64,000 nucleotides of DNA from JBPRGG01 sp051418075 (GCA_051418075.1 JBPRGG010000042.1:14133-78132), one strand, 5' to 3'. Counted from the first letter of the stretch, positions 26,309 through 35,362 are shown. Made by a program: numbers and translations. Notes: generated from the sequence alone by a model not told the origin.

Positions 26309-27043
26309 TTATATTTTTCTCCTTAATTCAAAATGTTTGCCTAAATATACCCTTCTTACCTGTTCATCTGCTGCCAATTCCTCCGCACTACCGGCTTTTA
26401 ATAATCTGCCTTCAAACATCAAATAGGCCCTGTCTGTAATACTTAGGGTTTCATTTACATTGTGGTCTGTGATCAGAATACCTATGTTTTTGTTTTTAAG
26501 TCTGGCTACAATGGTTTGGATTTCTTCCACTGCAATAGGATCTACCCCAGCGAATGGTTCATCCAATAATACAAATTTTGGATCTACCGACAAAGCACGG
26601 GCAATTTCAGTTCTTCTTCTTTCACCACCCGAGAGTACCATTCCCTGGTTTTTACGTACATGCGTCAGACTGAACTCCTCCAGTAGTTCCTCTACTTTTT
26701 CCTTTTGTTCTGCTTTACTTTTGCCGGACAACTCCAATACCGCCTTTAAATTTTCTTCCACCGTTAGCTTTCTGAAAACAGATGCTTCCTGGGCCAGATA
26801 TCCGATTCCCCTTTTGGCTCTTTTGTACATGGGCAGATCAGTGATGTTTTCTTTATCCAGGAAAATCTTTCCCTCATTAGGTTTGATCAATCCTACGATC
26901 ATATAGAAAGAAGTAGTCTTTCCTGCACCATTAGGTCCAAGCAAGCCTACGATCTCACCTTGTGATACTTCCACAGAAATATCGTCAACTACTTTTCTGT
27001 TTTTATACTTTTTGATAAGGTGCTCAGCCCTTAGTTTTTTCAT
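26309..27043 (-). CDS. lptB: LPS export ABC transporter ATP-binding protein LptB
   Basis: 244 residues. Walker A GPNGAGKTT at 36-44, LptB-typical Q-loop context (GYLAQEASVFRKLTVEENL), signature LSGGERRR at ~137-144, Walker B FVLLDEPFAGVDP at ~157-169, and switch histidine in ITDHNV. It powers lipopolysaccharide extraction from the inner membrane by LptB2FG. The start overlaps the recJ stop by four bases, and the GH3 gene follows after 2 bases. No lptA/lptC neighbour is present here. Confidence 0.92.
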   Translation of the reverse strand: MKKLRAEHLIKKYKNRKVVDDISVEVSQGEIVGLLGPNGAGKTTSFYMIVGLIKPNEGKIFLDKENITDLPMYKRAKRGIGYLAQEASVFRKLTVEENLKAVLELSGKSKAEQKEKVEELLEEFSLTHVRKNQGMVLSGGERRRTEIARALSVDPKFVLLDEPFAGVDPIAVEEIQTIVARLKNKNIGILITDHNVNETLSITDRAYLMFEGRLLKAGSAEELAADEQVRRVYLGKHFELRRKI

Positions 27044-28746
27044 ACGTGGTTAAATTGAATATCTTTAATGTTTAGCTGCAAAAAATTATACCCTTTATAG
27101 CTATTAACACAAACATGATAAGCCAGGTTGAAAGACATATCCTGTTGTAATTGTTCATAATGTTCAGCCATATCAAATCCTATAGCCTCAAGGGCATAAT
27201 TGGAATCTTCTTGCCTGGCAAAAAATCTGATATGCTGCTGATTGATCAAATTAGGTTTTCCTTTTACAACCAGGTTTTCACTCACGAATACCGGGTCCAT
27301 ATTATCCGGACCAAAGGGTGCAAATTGTCGTAAGATATTGTAAAACTTATGGGTTATCCTGTCCAAATTAACCTTTTGATCAATAACTATCTGCGGCACA
27401 AGTTGTTCCGGCAGTATACGACGAGCCACCACCTGTTCGAATTTCTGTTGAAAAGCTTTGATGTTTTTCACATCCAGGGTAATGCCAGCAGCATATTTGT
27501 GGCCGCCAAATTGCTCCAGTAAATCTGCACATTCCAAAATAGCCTCATAAATATCGAATCCGTCAACCGATCTGGCTGACCCGGTAGCTTTTTGATCCAC
27601 CTGGGTAAAAATGATGGTGGGGCGATAATATTTTTCAATGCAACGGGAGGCTACGATGCCGATTACTCCCTTATGCCAGCCGTCCTTATAAAGAACAGTT
27701 GATTTGGTTTCGATCAAAGCTTCATTGGCCGCAATCATTTTAAGGGCCTCCTGGGTGATAGAAGCATCCAAATCTTTTCTTTGACTATTATTATGATTCA
27801 CATTGGCGGCCAATTCCAGGATTTCTTCTTCCTGATCAGATAGCAATAAGTCTACTGAGCTACGAGCATGTTCCATTCTTCCGGATGCATTTATACGAGG
27901 TCCAATACCAAAAACTATGCCAGTGATATCCACCTGTTTAAGCCCTGCTGTTTTAATTAAAGCCTTAAGTCCGGGTCTGGGACTTTTATTTAGCTTTTTT
28001 AAGCCCCAGTGAGCCAGTATCCTGTTTTCTCCACTTATGGGAACTATGTCTGAGGCAATGCTGACCGTAACCAGGTCCAGGTATTGGTAAAGCCGTTTTA
28101 AATCTATGTTTTTGTAATGGCAGAATGCTTGTAGAAGCTTGAATCCTACCCCGGCACCTGATAATTCCTTAAAAGGGTAGGGGCAATCAGGCTGTTTGGG
28201 ATCAAGAATGGCCAGGGCCGGTGGTAGCTGCACCCCAGGTAAATGATGGTCACAAACAATGAAATCGATACCTTTGCTGGCTGCCTCTGTGATTTGTTTT
28301 ACTGCTTTTATTCCGCAATCCAGGGCAATGACCAATTGGAAATTGTTTTGGCTGGCCCAGTTAATACCTTGATGGGATATGCCATAGCCTTCACTGTACC
28401 GATCAGGAATATAATATGCAATATTTGGATAAATTCCATGTAAAAAGTCATAGACTAAAGCAACTGCTGTAGTGCCATCCACATCATAATCACCATAGAT
28501 CAGGATTTTTTCCTGTTGTTCCATAGCCTGTATGATCCTTTTTACTGCCTTCTCCATATTTTTCATTAGAAAAGGGTCGTGAAGGTCAGAGAGACTGGGT
28601 CTGAAATAGTTTTTAGCCTGATCAAAATCGGTAATATTTCTTTGAATCAGGATAGCAGATAAGGTATTGTTGATGTTAATAGCTGAAGAAAGTGCTTTGA
28701 CCATTTCCGGGTCTGGTGAGGGCAGATAAGTCCATTTCTTTTGCAT
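27040..28746 (-). CDS. recJ: Single-stranded-DNA-specific exonuclease RecJ
   Basis: 568 residues, normal RecJ length. DHH phosphoesterase motifs: motif I IYGDYDVDGTTA at ~83-94, LDCG near 143, motif III CDHHLPG at ~165-171. The DHHA1 RNA/DNA-binding motif GSARSVDGFDIYEAI and HKYAAGITL follow, with a C-terminal OB-like domain. RecJ degrades single-stranded DNA 5'-3' in recombination and repair. First gene of the recJ-lptB-GH3 operon. Confidence 0.93.
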   Translation of the reverse strand: MQKKWTYLPSPDPEMVKALSSAININNTLSAILIQRNITDFDQAKNYFRPSLSDLHDPFLMKNMEKAVKRIIQAMEQQEKILIYGDYDVDGTTAVALVYDFLHGIYPNIAYYIPDRYSEGYGISHQGINWASQNNFQLVIALDCGIKAVKQITEAASKGIDFIVCDHHLPGVQLPPALAILDPKQPDCPYPFKELSGAGVGFKLLQAFCHYKNIDLKRLYQYLDLVTVSIASDIVPISGENRILAHWGLKKLNKSPRPGLKALIKTAGLKQVDITGIVFGIGPRINASGRMEHARSSVDLLLSDQEEEILELAANVNHNNSQRKDLDASITQEALKMIAANEALIETKSTVLYKDGWHKGVIGIVASRCIEKYYRPTIIFTQVDQKATGSARSVDGFDIYEAILECADLLEQFGGHKYAAGITLDVKNIKAFQQKFEQVVARRILPEQLVPQIVIDQKVNLDRITHKFYNILRQFAPFGPDNMDPVFVSENLVVKGKPNLINQQHIRFFARQEDSNYALEAIGFDMAEHYEQLQQDMSFNLAYHVCVNSYKGYNFLQLNIKDIQFNHV

Positions 28747-28822
28747 ACTTCTTCTTTTTTTGAAAGCTTATAAAGATAAAATTAAATCGGTTGAAATAAA
28801 ATCCCATGCATTTAAAAAGAAA

Positions 28823-28847
28823 AAGCAGTACTAAAAAAGCACTGCTT
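28823..28847 (-). terminator. Rho-independent terminator of the SPOR-domain gene
   Basis: AAGCAGT (28823-28829) pairs with ACTGCTT (28841-28847) around an 11-base loop. On the minus strand a T-rich tract follows the stem. It lies just past the stop at 28875. Confidence 0.7.
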
Positions 28848-28874
28848 AAGAATTTTCAGGATGTTTTAATAAAT

Positions 28875-29471
28875 TTAGATGACACCTTCCAGCACATCTT
28901 TCATAGGTACACGGGATCCATCTTTGAATGGAACAATCCAGGCATCTTTAACACCCATTTCTCTGAGATATTTTTTAAAGGTATCTGCTTCCCAATAATC
29001 TCTGAATACACCCAGGGTAATTTTTTGTAAACCATTATCATCTGTTTCTCCACTAAAATTATCGGTATTTTCAAAGTATTTTGACAGGTCCTTGTTTCTG
29101 AAAGCCCCTATTTGCACTTTGAATACAATACCCTGTTCATAATTGCTGGTAGGTTCAGCTGATACCACAGGCTGCGGTTCGGGAGTTTGAGCTGCTTGTT
29201 CTTCTAATGCCCGAATTTCTTCGGTCAGTTCTGAAATTTTAGCATCCTTATCACTTACTCTGGATTGAAGATTGGTAATCTGACCTTTTAAGCTGTTCAC
29301 CTGGCCTCTGAGGGCGCTGTTTTCTTCAAACATGGATTTAAATTCTTCTTCATCCATTTTCTTTTTTCTTTTCTTCCATTCTTTCTTTTCCTTTTTAGAA
29401 AGCTGTGCTTGTACTTCTACTGCTGATCCGAAAATAAACAACAGGCAACCTAATAAAATAATATTCCTCAT
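28875..29471 (-). CDS. SPOR-domain periplasmic coiled-coil protein
   Basis: 198 residues from ATG 29471, which begins a clean signal peptide (MRNIILLGCLLFIFGSAVEV). The longer frame adds 22 unlikely residues. A strongly basic stretch (KKEKKEWKKRKKK) is followed by a coiled coil at ~45-90 (heptads in LRGQVNSLKGQITNLQSRV), a proline-rich linker, and a SPOR-like domain at ~118-198 (FKVQIGAFRNKDLSKYF, TLGVFRDYWEADTFKKYLRE). SPOR domains bind denuded septal peptidoglycan, so a role at the division site or wall is likely. Monocistronic by position. Confidence 0.82.
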   Translation of the reverse strand: MRNIILLGCLLFIFGSAVEVQAQLSKKEKKEWKKRKKKMDEEEFKSMFEENSALRGQVNSLKGQITNLQSRVSDKDAKISELTEEIRALEEQAAQTPEPQPVVSAEPTSNYEQGIVFKVQIGAFRNKDLSKYFENTDNFSGETDDNGLQKITLGVFRDYWEADTFKKYLREMGVKDAWIVPFKDGSRVPMKDVLEGVI

Positions 29472-29639
29472 TTTAAATAACTTTGATTTCAACACAAATT
29501 TGATCCTAATGTAGTAAAAAAACATCCTAAAAGTCAAATAATTAGCTGATTACTTGATCTCAACTAACGTAAGGAAATTTGAAAAATTGAAAGAATTAAC
29601 AACTTTTTCAAATTTCCCTGATAAAAAAATAACAGCATC

Positions 29640-31043
29640 TTACTTTTCTAAATTCCCGATCATCTTTTCAGGTACCACCCACTGATCAAATTGTTCTGAA
29701 GTTAAAAGGTTTAATTCTACGGCTGCTTCTTTCAGTGTTTTCCCTTCTTTATGCGCTTTTTTAGCTATTTTAGCGGCATTTTCATAGCCAATGTGGGTAT
29801 TTAATGCAGTCACTAACATCAGCGAGTTTTCCAGATTTTTCTTAATACCCTCATGGTCAGGTTCTATACCAATTGCACAATTTTTATTAAAACTATCACA
29901 TGCGTCACCTAAAAGCTGAGCTGCAACCAATAAATTGTAGACCATCACAGGCTTAAACACGTTTAATTCAAAGTGTCCTGTCATTCCGCCGATGTTTATA
30001 GCTGCATCACAGCCAATTACCTGGGCGCAAACCATGGTTAAGGCTTCACTTTGGGTTGGGTTTACCTTACCAGGCATGATAGATGATCCGGGTTCGTTTT
30101 CAGGTATTGTTATTTCACCGATTCCACAACGGGGACCTGAAGCCAGCATTCTGATATCGTTACCAATTTTCATCAGGCTCACAGCCAGTTGTTTCAGAGC
30201 GCCGGAAGTTTCAACCATAGCATCATGGGCGGCCAGCGATTCAAATTTATTTTCAGCAGTTACAAAGGGGAGCCCGGTAAGATCAGCTATCTTTTGAGCT
30301 ACTTTTTCTGCATATCCAGCTGGTGCATTTAAACCTGTTCCTACGGCTGTACCTCCAAGAGCCAGTTCAGATAAATGATCCAGTGTATTTTTCAGAGCTT
30401 TCAATCCATGATCCAATTGAGATACATATCCGGAGAATTCATGCCCCAGGGTGAGTGGTGTAGCATCCATAAAGTGGGTACGGCCGATTTTTACTACTTT
30501 GGCAAAAGCCCTGGCTTTTTGATCCAGTACATCTCTCAGCCCCTGGATTTTAGGAATTGTATCTTCCACAATTTTTTTATAGGCCGCAATGTGCATGGCT
30601 GTGGGAAAAGTATCATTGGAAGATTGTGATTTATTGACATCATCATTGGGATGGATCTTTTTGCCGGAGTCATCTAATTTGCCTCCCATCAGTACATGCG
30701 CCCGGTTGGCTACTACTTCATTAACATTCATATTACTTTGAGTGCCAGAACCTGTCTGCCAGATCACTAATGGGAATTCGTCATCCAGTTTGCCTTCCAG
30801 GATCTCATCACACACTTTAGCAATCATTTCAGCTTTTTCCTGAGATAACACTCCCAATTCCTGGTTAGTCAATGCAGCAGCTTTTTTCAGGTAGGCAAAA
30901 GCATAAATGATCTCGATGGGCATTTTCATTCTTTCCCCACCAATGGTAAAATTATTTCTGGATCTTTCGGTTTGGGCTCCCCAGAAATTTTCAGCGGGAA
31001 CCTGAACTTCACCCATGGTATCTTTTTCTATGCGGTATTCCAT
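29640..31043 (-). CDS. fumC: Class II fumarate hydratase
   Basis: 467 residues. FumC signatures: IWQTGSGTQSNMNVNEV, VNKSQSSNDTFPTAMHIA, GRTHFMDATPLTLG and the catalytic loop GSSIMPGKVNP at ~319-329. It interconverts fumarate and malate in the TCA cycle. It stands alone between a SPOR gene and a region of gene remnants. A candidate -7 box TAAATTTG lies on the minus strand at 31092-31085, 42 bases upstream of the ATG. Confidence 0.95.
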   Translation of the reverse strand: MEYRIEKDTMGEVQVPAENFWGAQTERSRNNFTIGGERMKMPIEIIYAFAYLKKAAALTNQELGVLSQEKAEMIAKVCDEILEGKLDDEFPLVIWQTGSGTQSNMNVNEVVANRAHVLMGGKLDDSGKKIHPNDDVNKSQSSNDTFPTAMHIAAYKKIVEDTIPKIQGLRDVLDQKARAFAKVVKIGRTHFMDATPLTLGHEFSGYVSQLDHGLKALKNTLDHLSELALGGTAVGTGLNAPAGYAEKVAQKIADLTGLPFVTAENKFESLAAHDAMVETSGALKQLAVSLMKIGNDIRMLASGPRCGIGEITIPENEPGSSIMPGKVNPTQSEALTMVCAQVIGCDAAINIGGMTGHFELNVFKPVMVYNLLVAAQLLGDACDSFNKNCAIGIEPDHEGIKKNLENSLMLVTALNTHIGYENAAKIAKKAHKEGKTLKEAAVELNLLTSEQFDQWVVPEKMIGNLEK

Positions 31044-31224
31044 AAATATTGTTTTTTGGTTATGTATGAAAAAATTAATTGGTCCAAATTTAATTAAAAT
31101 ATTTTTTGGTTTATAAAATGAAATGCGTATTTCAAGAATAAGATTTAATCCAAACCAAAGATTTCAGATCAGCCTTGAATAATTTGATAAATTTCAACTG
31201 AATTCAGGAATTCAGGCTCTATAG

Positions 31225-31446
31225 TGGAACTGTGAGCCACGGGAGCAAAGGCACCATTCCAGGAATCAATATAGTTTAATAGCTTCTTTGCCTGTTACAG
31301 GCTTTATGATTTGGTGGGGTAAAGAGTCTAAAGATAAGATCAGGTATAAAAAGTCTGAAAACATATTCTTGTCCGATGATGGAAAAGCCAAGCTGAATGG
31401 CAAAAAATATGTTGGTAAGGATAATGTTTTCTCAAATTTAAGCTAG
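31225..31446 (+). pseudogene. Fragment resembling the C-terminus of a PepSY-associated transmembrane protein
   Basis: This open stretch of 73 codons has no start or upstream domain. Its core YSLIASLPVTGFMIWWGKES looks like the last transmembrane helix of PepSY-TM proteins, which typically end (A)SLPVTGF-I-WWG followed by a basic tail. The downstream part is lysine-rich and unassigned. It is best read as the leftover 3' end of a deleted gene. I am not certain of the family. Confidence 0.4.
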
Positions 31447-31476
31447 GGTATAATCCCGTTCGAAAATAAATCAATT

Positions 31477-31739
31477 TTACTGACCTTTCCCCTTTTCATT
31501 ATTCTTATGTTGGTCAAATTGTTTGGTTGAAACAGGTTGAGTTTGGTTTATTTTCTTCTTTTTTTCATTAAAAAATTTGGCCACATCACTGATGGGAAGA
31601 TAATTGTTAGTTAGATGGATATTGGCCTGAATACATGGTTTTTACTGAGTTTCCTTAAACGGGTAGCAAATCTATGAAATGAGATAGTAAAGCCATCAAT
31701 AGTGTGAAGCAGAATAACAAGATTCACTGCTAGGAATTC
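31477..31739 (-). pseudogene. Frameshifted minus-strand gene remnant, possibly LytTR-like
   Basis: Two protein-like stretches in different minus-strand frames abut. From 31739 to 31611 one reads VILLHTIDGFTISFHRFATR and continues to VFRPISI-stop. From about 31640 to 31477 the other reads HLTNNYLPISDVAKFF, then a lysine-rich tail and stop. Joined by one frameshift they resemble the C-terminal part of a LytTR DNA-binding domain, but the match is weak. Confidence 0.25.
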
Positions 31740-31753
31740 TTAACAATTAAAGA

Positions 31754-33208
31754 TCAAATCAAGTAAATAAAGCAATAGGCTACAGCCGCACATATCAATG
31801 AAGCCAAAATTACCGGAAGTAAATTCACTTTAAGTATTTTACTGTAATCAGAAATACCTACTATCGCTGCGGCAGCAATGATATTAAACAAACATACGGC
31901 ATTCCCCAGCGATGCACCGGCCAGTTGCAAACTTAGGATCAATGGTGGTGAAATATTCAGATTCTGGGCTGAGGTATACTGAATGGAACTAAAAATAATA
32001 TTTGAAACGGTGGTACTCCCGGTAATAAAAGCCCCCAATACACCGATCAGGGGGCTGAAAACAGGGTAGGCTGGCCCGGTTTGTACAAAGATATTGGCCA
32101 GCGCATTGATCATGGAAGGATATTCTGTTCCACTGTTGAGCATTAATTGTGTAATGGCCAGAGAGGGAAAAAGGATCAGAAAAACAGTAAATGTTTTGGA
32201 AAAAACCGGTTTAAGATCGACCCTGAAATCTCTTACCTGGTACAGGGCAAACACTGCCGCCAAAAGAAATGGAATCAATGGCGATTTAAAAGGTTGGAGC
32301 GAAGCTGTAACGCCAGTTCCATAAATAGAAGAAAAAGTTATATCGTAAGCCAGAATTTCAGCCAGCCAGGGAAAGATCTTGGGCAGCAAAAGGATGGATA
32401 CTAGCACCAGGTAAGGCATCCAAGGTTTCCAAAGGATTCTTTTGTGCTTGAACAGAAACAAATAAGCAAACAATGCCATTGTTATGGCTGCGATGATACC
32501 GGTCAATTCCATGGCAAAATAGCTGACTCCCACAAATGGAATCATAATAGCAAAATATAAAATCCAGCTATACCTGTTTCTAAAGGATGGATGCTCTTCC
32601 TTTACAAACTTTCGAATAAAAAGCATTACAGCAATACCTCCGGCTAAAATGAGCAGGGTTGAGATTAAATATATTTGCCTGACAGTTTCGGTTTCTAAAC
32701 CCAAAGGGGTTTGCAAGCCAGCGATTACCGGTGTACCCACTGCACCGGAAATGGCAAAGAAGCCATCAATTAAAAGAACCACAGCTATAGACAATACCGG
32801 AGAAAATCCCAAGGAAATCAACAAAAGTGGAACAATGGCTCCGGGTGTGCCAAAACCGGCAACACTTTCAAAGAAAGCAGTAAAAAATAAGGCCAGAAAG
32901 TAAAAACGAAAGGTCTTATCCGGATGGATTTCAGCCAGTGATGTTTTGATCTGGACAATATATTTTTTTTGCTCCATGATGTGATATAGAAAAACAGCAC
33001 CAAAAATGATCATCAGAATATTAATAGTGCCAATCAGGGCGCTGAAGATGGAGGCCAGAAAAGTAACTAATTCACTGCCACGACTAAAAAACAATAGAAT
33101 GGTCACAATAAATCCTGCATAAACACCGGCTTTTACCCCTTTCCAAAGGCTTACCAAAAGGAGTACGATGATGGGTAAAAATGAGAGCCAGTTGAATAAT
33201 AAGGTCAT
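31754..33208 (-). CDS. L-lactate permease family transporter
   Basis: 484 residues with about 12-13 transmembrane helices. Family signatures of LctP/LldP: FFTAFFESVAGFGTPGAIVP, AISGAVGTPV, GAFITGSTTVSNIIFSSIQ and a C-terminal SYLI-like hydrophobic end. It takes up lactate, possibly glycolate, with protons. It is shorter than the ~550 residues of the Escherichia coli proteins, but all conserved blocks are present. Next to a stretch of gene remnants, with no lactate dehydrogenase gene beside it. Confidence 0.88.
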   Translation of the reverse strand: MTLLFNWLSFLPIIVLLLVSLWKGVKAGVYAGFIVTILLFFSRGSELVTFLASIFSALIGTINILMIIFGAVFLYHIMEQKKYIVQIKTSLAEIHPDKTFRFYFLALFFTAFFESVAGFGTPGAIVPLLLISLGFSPVLSIAVVLLIDGFFAISGAVGTPVIAGLQTPLGLETETVRQIYLISTLLILAGGIAVMLFIRKFVKEEHPSFRNRYSWILYFAIMIPFVGVSYFAMELTGIIAAITMALFAYLFLFKHKRILWKPWMPYLVLVSILLLPKIFPWLAEILAYDITFSSIYGTGVTASLQPFKSPLIPFLLAAVFALYQVRDFRVDLKPVFSKTFTVFLILFPSLAITQLMLNSGTEYPSMINALANIFVQTGPAYPVFSPLIGVLGAFITGSTTVSNIIFSSIQYTSAQNLNISPPLILSLQLAGASLGNAVCLFNIIAAAAIVGISDYSKILKVNLLPVILASLICAAVAYCFIYLI

Positions 33209-33297
33209 TTTAGGTTGAATATGAATTTTGTAGGGATGTTTGAAAAAAACCAGAAATTAAAATTCCAGCTGGGCTAGTTTGGTTTATTTGGTCTTTA

Positions 33298-33936
33298 TTA
33301 AAAGCGGATTCCTATTTCCAGGCTTAGGTAATCATTTTTCACCACGATTTTCTCATCCAGGTCTATCTGTTCACCCACCACATTGAACAAGCCCCTGGCA
33401 TATGAAATACCGCCATAGGCATAAGTGGTATAGCCGATTCTCCAGTCAATCCCGGTACTTATTAACAGACTGCTGTCAATGATTTTGAAGTTTTTAATAT
33501 ATACATTGTTTTCGGATTTATTTTCTTCGTGGATCTTAATATCACTACTCACACCAACCTGAAAATAAAGCCTTTTATCCAGAGATATTTCATTGGTGAA
33601 AAGTTTTAGTGTCAATGGGATCTGCAAATACTGGAGATTGTAATCTTCTTCAACAGTAGGCGCATTATCTACCGGATTGATGGATAAACCGACGCTTTTA
33701 GGCAGGAAAAAAAGACCGGTACTGAAATAATAATTCTCTTTCAGGAAAAAATCCAGTGTAGCTCCTCCAGCCAGTTTGAGATTAGCCCCATTGGCTGAAA
33801 ATCTGGCCAGGTCTGATTCAGAAGAAAGCCGGTTGACTGAAAAAAGTGGAAACACCTTTGCCCCTATATCTACCTGGGCATAAATATTGTAAGTTAAAAC
33901 AAATAAAAATGAAAAAAAGATCAGTAAACTTTTCAT
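33298..33936 (-). CDS. PorT-like outer-membrane beta-barrel protein (OMP_b-brl_2 type)
   Basis: 212 residues with signal peptide (SLLIFFSFLFVLTYNIYAQ). The mature part shows alternating amphipathic strands ending in a C-terminal phenylalanine (YLSLEIGIRF). Motifs GGATLDFFLKENYYFSTGLF and YLQIPLTLKLFT are typical of the OMP_b-brl_2 family, which includes the type IX secretion protein PorT but also many unrelated small barrels. Divergent from gldB with a 43-base gap. Whether it is true PorT cannot be decided by eye. Confidence 0.7.
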   Translation of the reverse strand: MKSLLIFFSFLFVLTYNIYAQVDIGAKVFPLFSVNRLSSESDLARFSANGANLKLAGGATLDFFLKENYYFSTGLFFLPKSVGLSINPVDNAPTVEEDYNLQYLQIPLTLKLFTNEISLDKRLYFQVGVSSDIKIHEENKSENNVYIKNFKIIDSSLLISTGIDWRIGYTTYAYGGISYARGLFNVVGEQIDLDEKIVVKNDYLSLEIGIRF

Positions 33937-33979
33937 ATTGATTTATAATAAATAAATTCAAATTTCATTAAAAAACTAT

Positions 33980-34969
33980 ATGAGAACCACAATAATTATA
34001 GTGTTAGTCTTGCTAATATGGGGCGGTTGCAGCAAAAAACAATGCGATATAGCCCCTGAAATTAGCCAAATCAATATAGATTTAAAAATAAACAGATTAG
34101 AACAAGAGCTGTTCAACCTCAAAACTAAAACAGAAGTAAATAGCTTTATCCATAATTATCCGGATTTTTCAAAGTCTTTTTTAAATCGCAGTGAATACCC
34201 CCATGATTCCATGTTGGTAAACCGTCTGTATAACCTGATCCATGATCCTCATATTGATTCCTTATATCAGGAAACTCAACAGGTGTTTGGTGATTTTAGC
34301 CAGGTCGAACAGGAATTTCGGCGTGCATTTCAGCATATCAAACATTATTATCCTCAATTTGAAGCTCCCCGGATCTATACAATGATCACCGGAATGAGCA
34401 ATGATCTGTTTGTTTCTAATGATATGATCGTAATTGGATTGGATTTCTTCCTGGGTGAAGGGGCACAGTACCGACCACTGGATATTCCTCAGTACATTCT
34501 GAAAAGATATCAGAAAGAATATATTGTGCCCAGTGTGGTGCTTTTGTTATCCAATAAGTTTAATCAAACAAATTATCAGGATAAATCCATGCTGGCTGAT
34601 ATGATTTTCTATGGTAAGTCTTATTACTTTACCAAGCAAATGATGCCTTGTGCCAATGACAGCCTGATCATTGGTTATTCCGGGCAAGAACTGGAAGATA
34701 TCGATCAGCATGAAGACATCATTTGGGCAAATTTTTTAGAAAATGAATTATTATACGAAACCAGTCATATTATCAAAAATAAATTTTTTGGAGAAAGGCC
34801 TAAAGTTTTTGAGATCGGGGATAAATGTCCTGGTAGAATTGGGGCCTGGGTAGGTTGGGAAATTGTACAGCAATATATGGAAAATGAAGAAGGTGTAAGC
34901 CTGCCAGAGTTGATGGCTGATACCAAAGTACAGGAAATATTTAAGCAATCGAGGTATAAACCATTTTAA
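33980..34969 (+). CDS. gldB: Gliding motility lipoprotein GldB
   Basis: 329 residues. Lipoprotein signal with Cys17 (VLVLLIWGGCSKK). Typical GldB content: IKINRLEQELF-like segment (residues ~35-46), FGDFSQVEQEFRRAFQHIKHYYP, MITGMSNDLFVSNDMIVIGLDFFLG, MLADMIFYGKSYYFTKQMMP, ENELLYETSHIIKNKFFGERP, CPGRIGAWVGWEIVQQYM. GldB is required for gliding and is conserved across Bacteroidota, including non-gliders. In F. johnsoniae gldC follows gldB; here no gldC is seen. A strong terminator follows at 34997. Confidence 0.92.
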   Translation: MRTTIIIVLVLLIWGGCSKKQCDIAPEISQINIDLKINRLEQELFNLKTKTEVNSFIHNYPDFSKSFLNRSEYPHDSMLVNRLYNLIHDPHIDSLYQETQQVFGDFSQVEQEFRRAFQHIKHYYPQFEAPRIYTMITGMSNDLFVSNDMIVIGLDFFLGEGAQYRPLDIPQYILKRYQKEYIVPSVVLLLSNKFNQTNYQDKSMLADMIFYGKSYYFTKQMMPCANDSLIIGYSGQELEDIDQHEDIIWANFLENELLYETSHIIKNKFFGERPKVFEIGDKCPGRIGAWVGWEIVQQYMENEEGVSLPELMADTKVQEIFKQSRYKPF

Positions 34970-34996
34970 AAGTTATTCTACCTTACCTCATCTTTT

Positions 34997-35027
34997 GTCC
35001 TGTCCCGACAGGACCTGCTTTTTTTCT
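34997..35027 (+). terminator. Rho-independent terminator of gldB
   Basis: GTCCTGT (34997-35003), loop CCCG, ACAGGAC (35008-35014), then CTG and a run of seven Ts (35019-35025). It starts 28 bases after the gldB stop. Confidence 0.8.
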
Positions 35028-35035
35028 TAAAAAAA

Positions 35036-35141
35036 TAGGCAAAGAATCAAGATATAAAAAACTCTCAACACCTACCGCGGCCTTACGCTCGAAGGGATTC
35101 TGTCCTGGCACAGGCTACCAGCATTTTCTGTCGGGCCAGCG
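35036..35141 (+). repeat. Dispersed ~110-bp non-coding element, copy 2
   Basis: Starts TAGGCAAA and ends GGGCCAGCG, in the same orientation as 20101-20211, with most changes in the middle third. It lies immediately after the gldB terminator. The local stems of copy 1 are only partly kept here: the CTGGC-GG-GCCAG stem becomes CTGTC, while a new CCTG-GCA-CAGG stem appears. That fits a mobile or satellite-like element at least as well as an RNA under strong structural constraint. Confidence 0.65.
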
Positions 35142-35362
35142 CGCTAATTATTACTATATATGCTTACCCATTTCCGTAATTTTCTGATACCATGAAAATG
35201 CGTGCCTTTAATTTAATTAATTATTCAATGGTGGTCAGCGGTCGTCAGTCAATGAAAACGTCATTGTCTGATTGTATTTTTCCGGAAAATACAGGATTAT
35301 TAATGACATGTCAGGACGGGGTAATGATCTTCGAAAATTTCAGAGATTTAGGATCTATTTCA

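Larger units (their letters stand above)
31044..31753. other. Long gap containing decayed gene fragments
   Basis: 710 bases with no intact gene. It holds the fumC promoter candidate near 31085, a plus-strand fragment resembling the end of a PepSY-TM protein (31225-31446), and minus-strand fragments in two frames at 31477-31739. A 41-codon minus-strand stretch ending at 31169 also looks protein-like (SWNGAFAPVAHSS) but I cannot name it. Confidence 0.5.
34970..35362. other. Gap between gldB and nth with terminator and repeat copy
   Basis: 393 bases: the gldB terminator (34997-35027), copy 2 of the dispersed element (35036-35141), then AT-rich DNA. A plus-strand open frame at 35192-35524 overlaps nth antisense and has no protein character, so it was not called. 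Confidence 0.55.

Noticed and set aside
26460..26906. 148-codon plus-strand open frame opposite lptB
   Set aside because: Serine-rich reverse reading of a clear ABC ATPase; no independent protein signature.
31169..31290. 41-codon minus-strand stretch (SWNGAFAPVAHSS...)
   Set aside because: Protein-like composition but no start, family or consistent extension, so not called as a gene or pseudogene.
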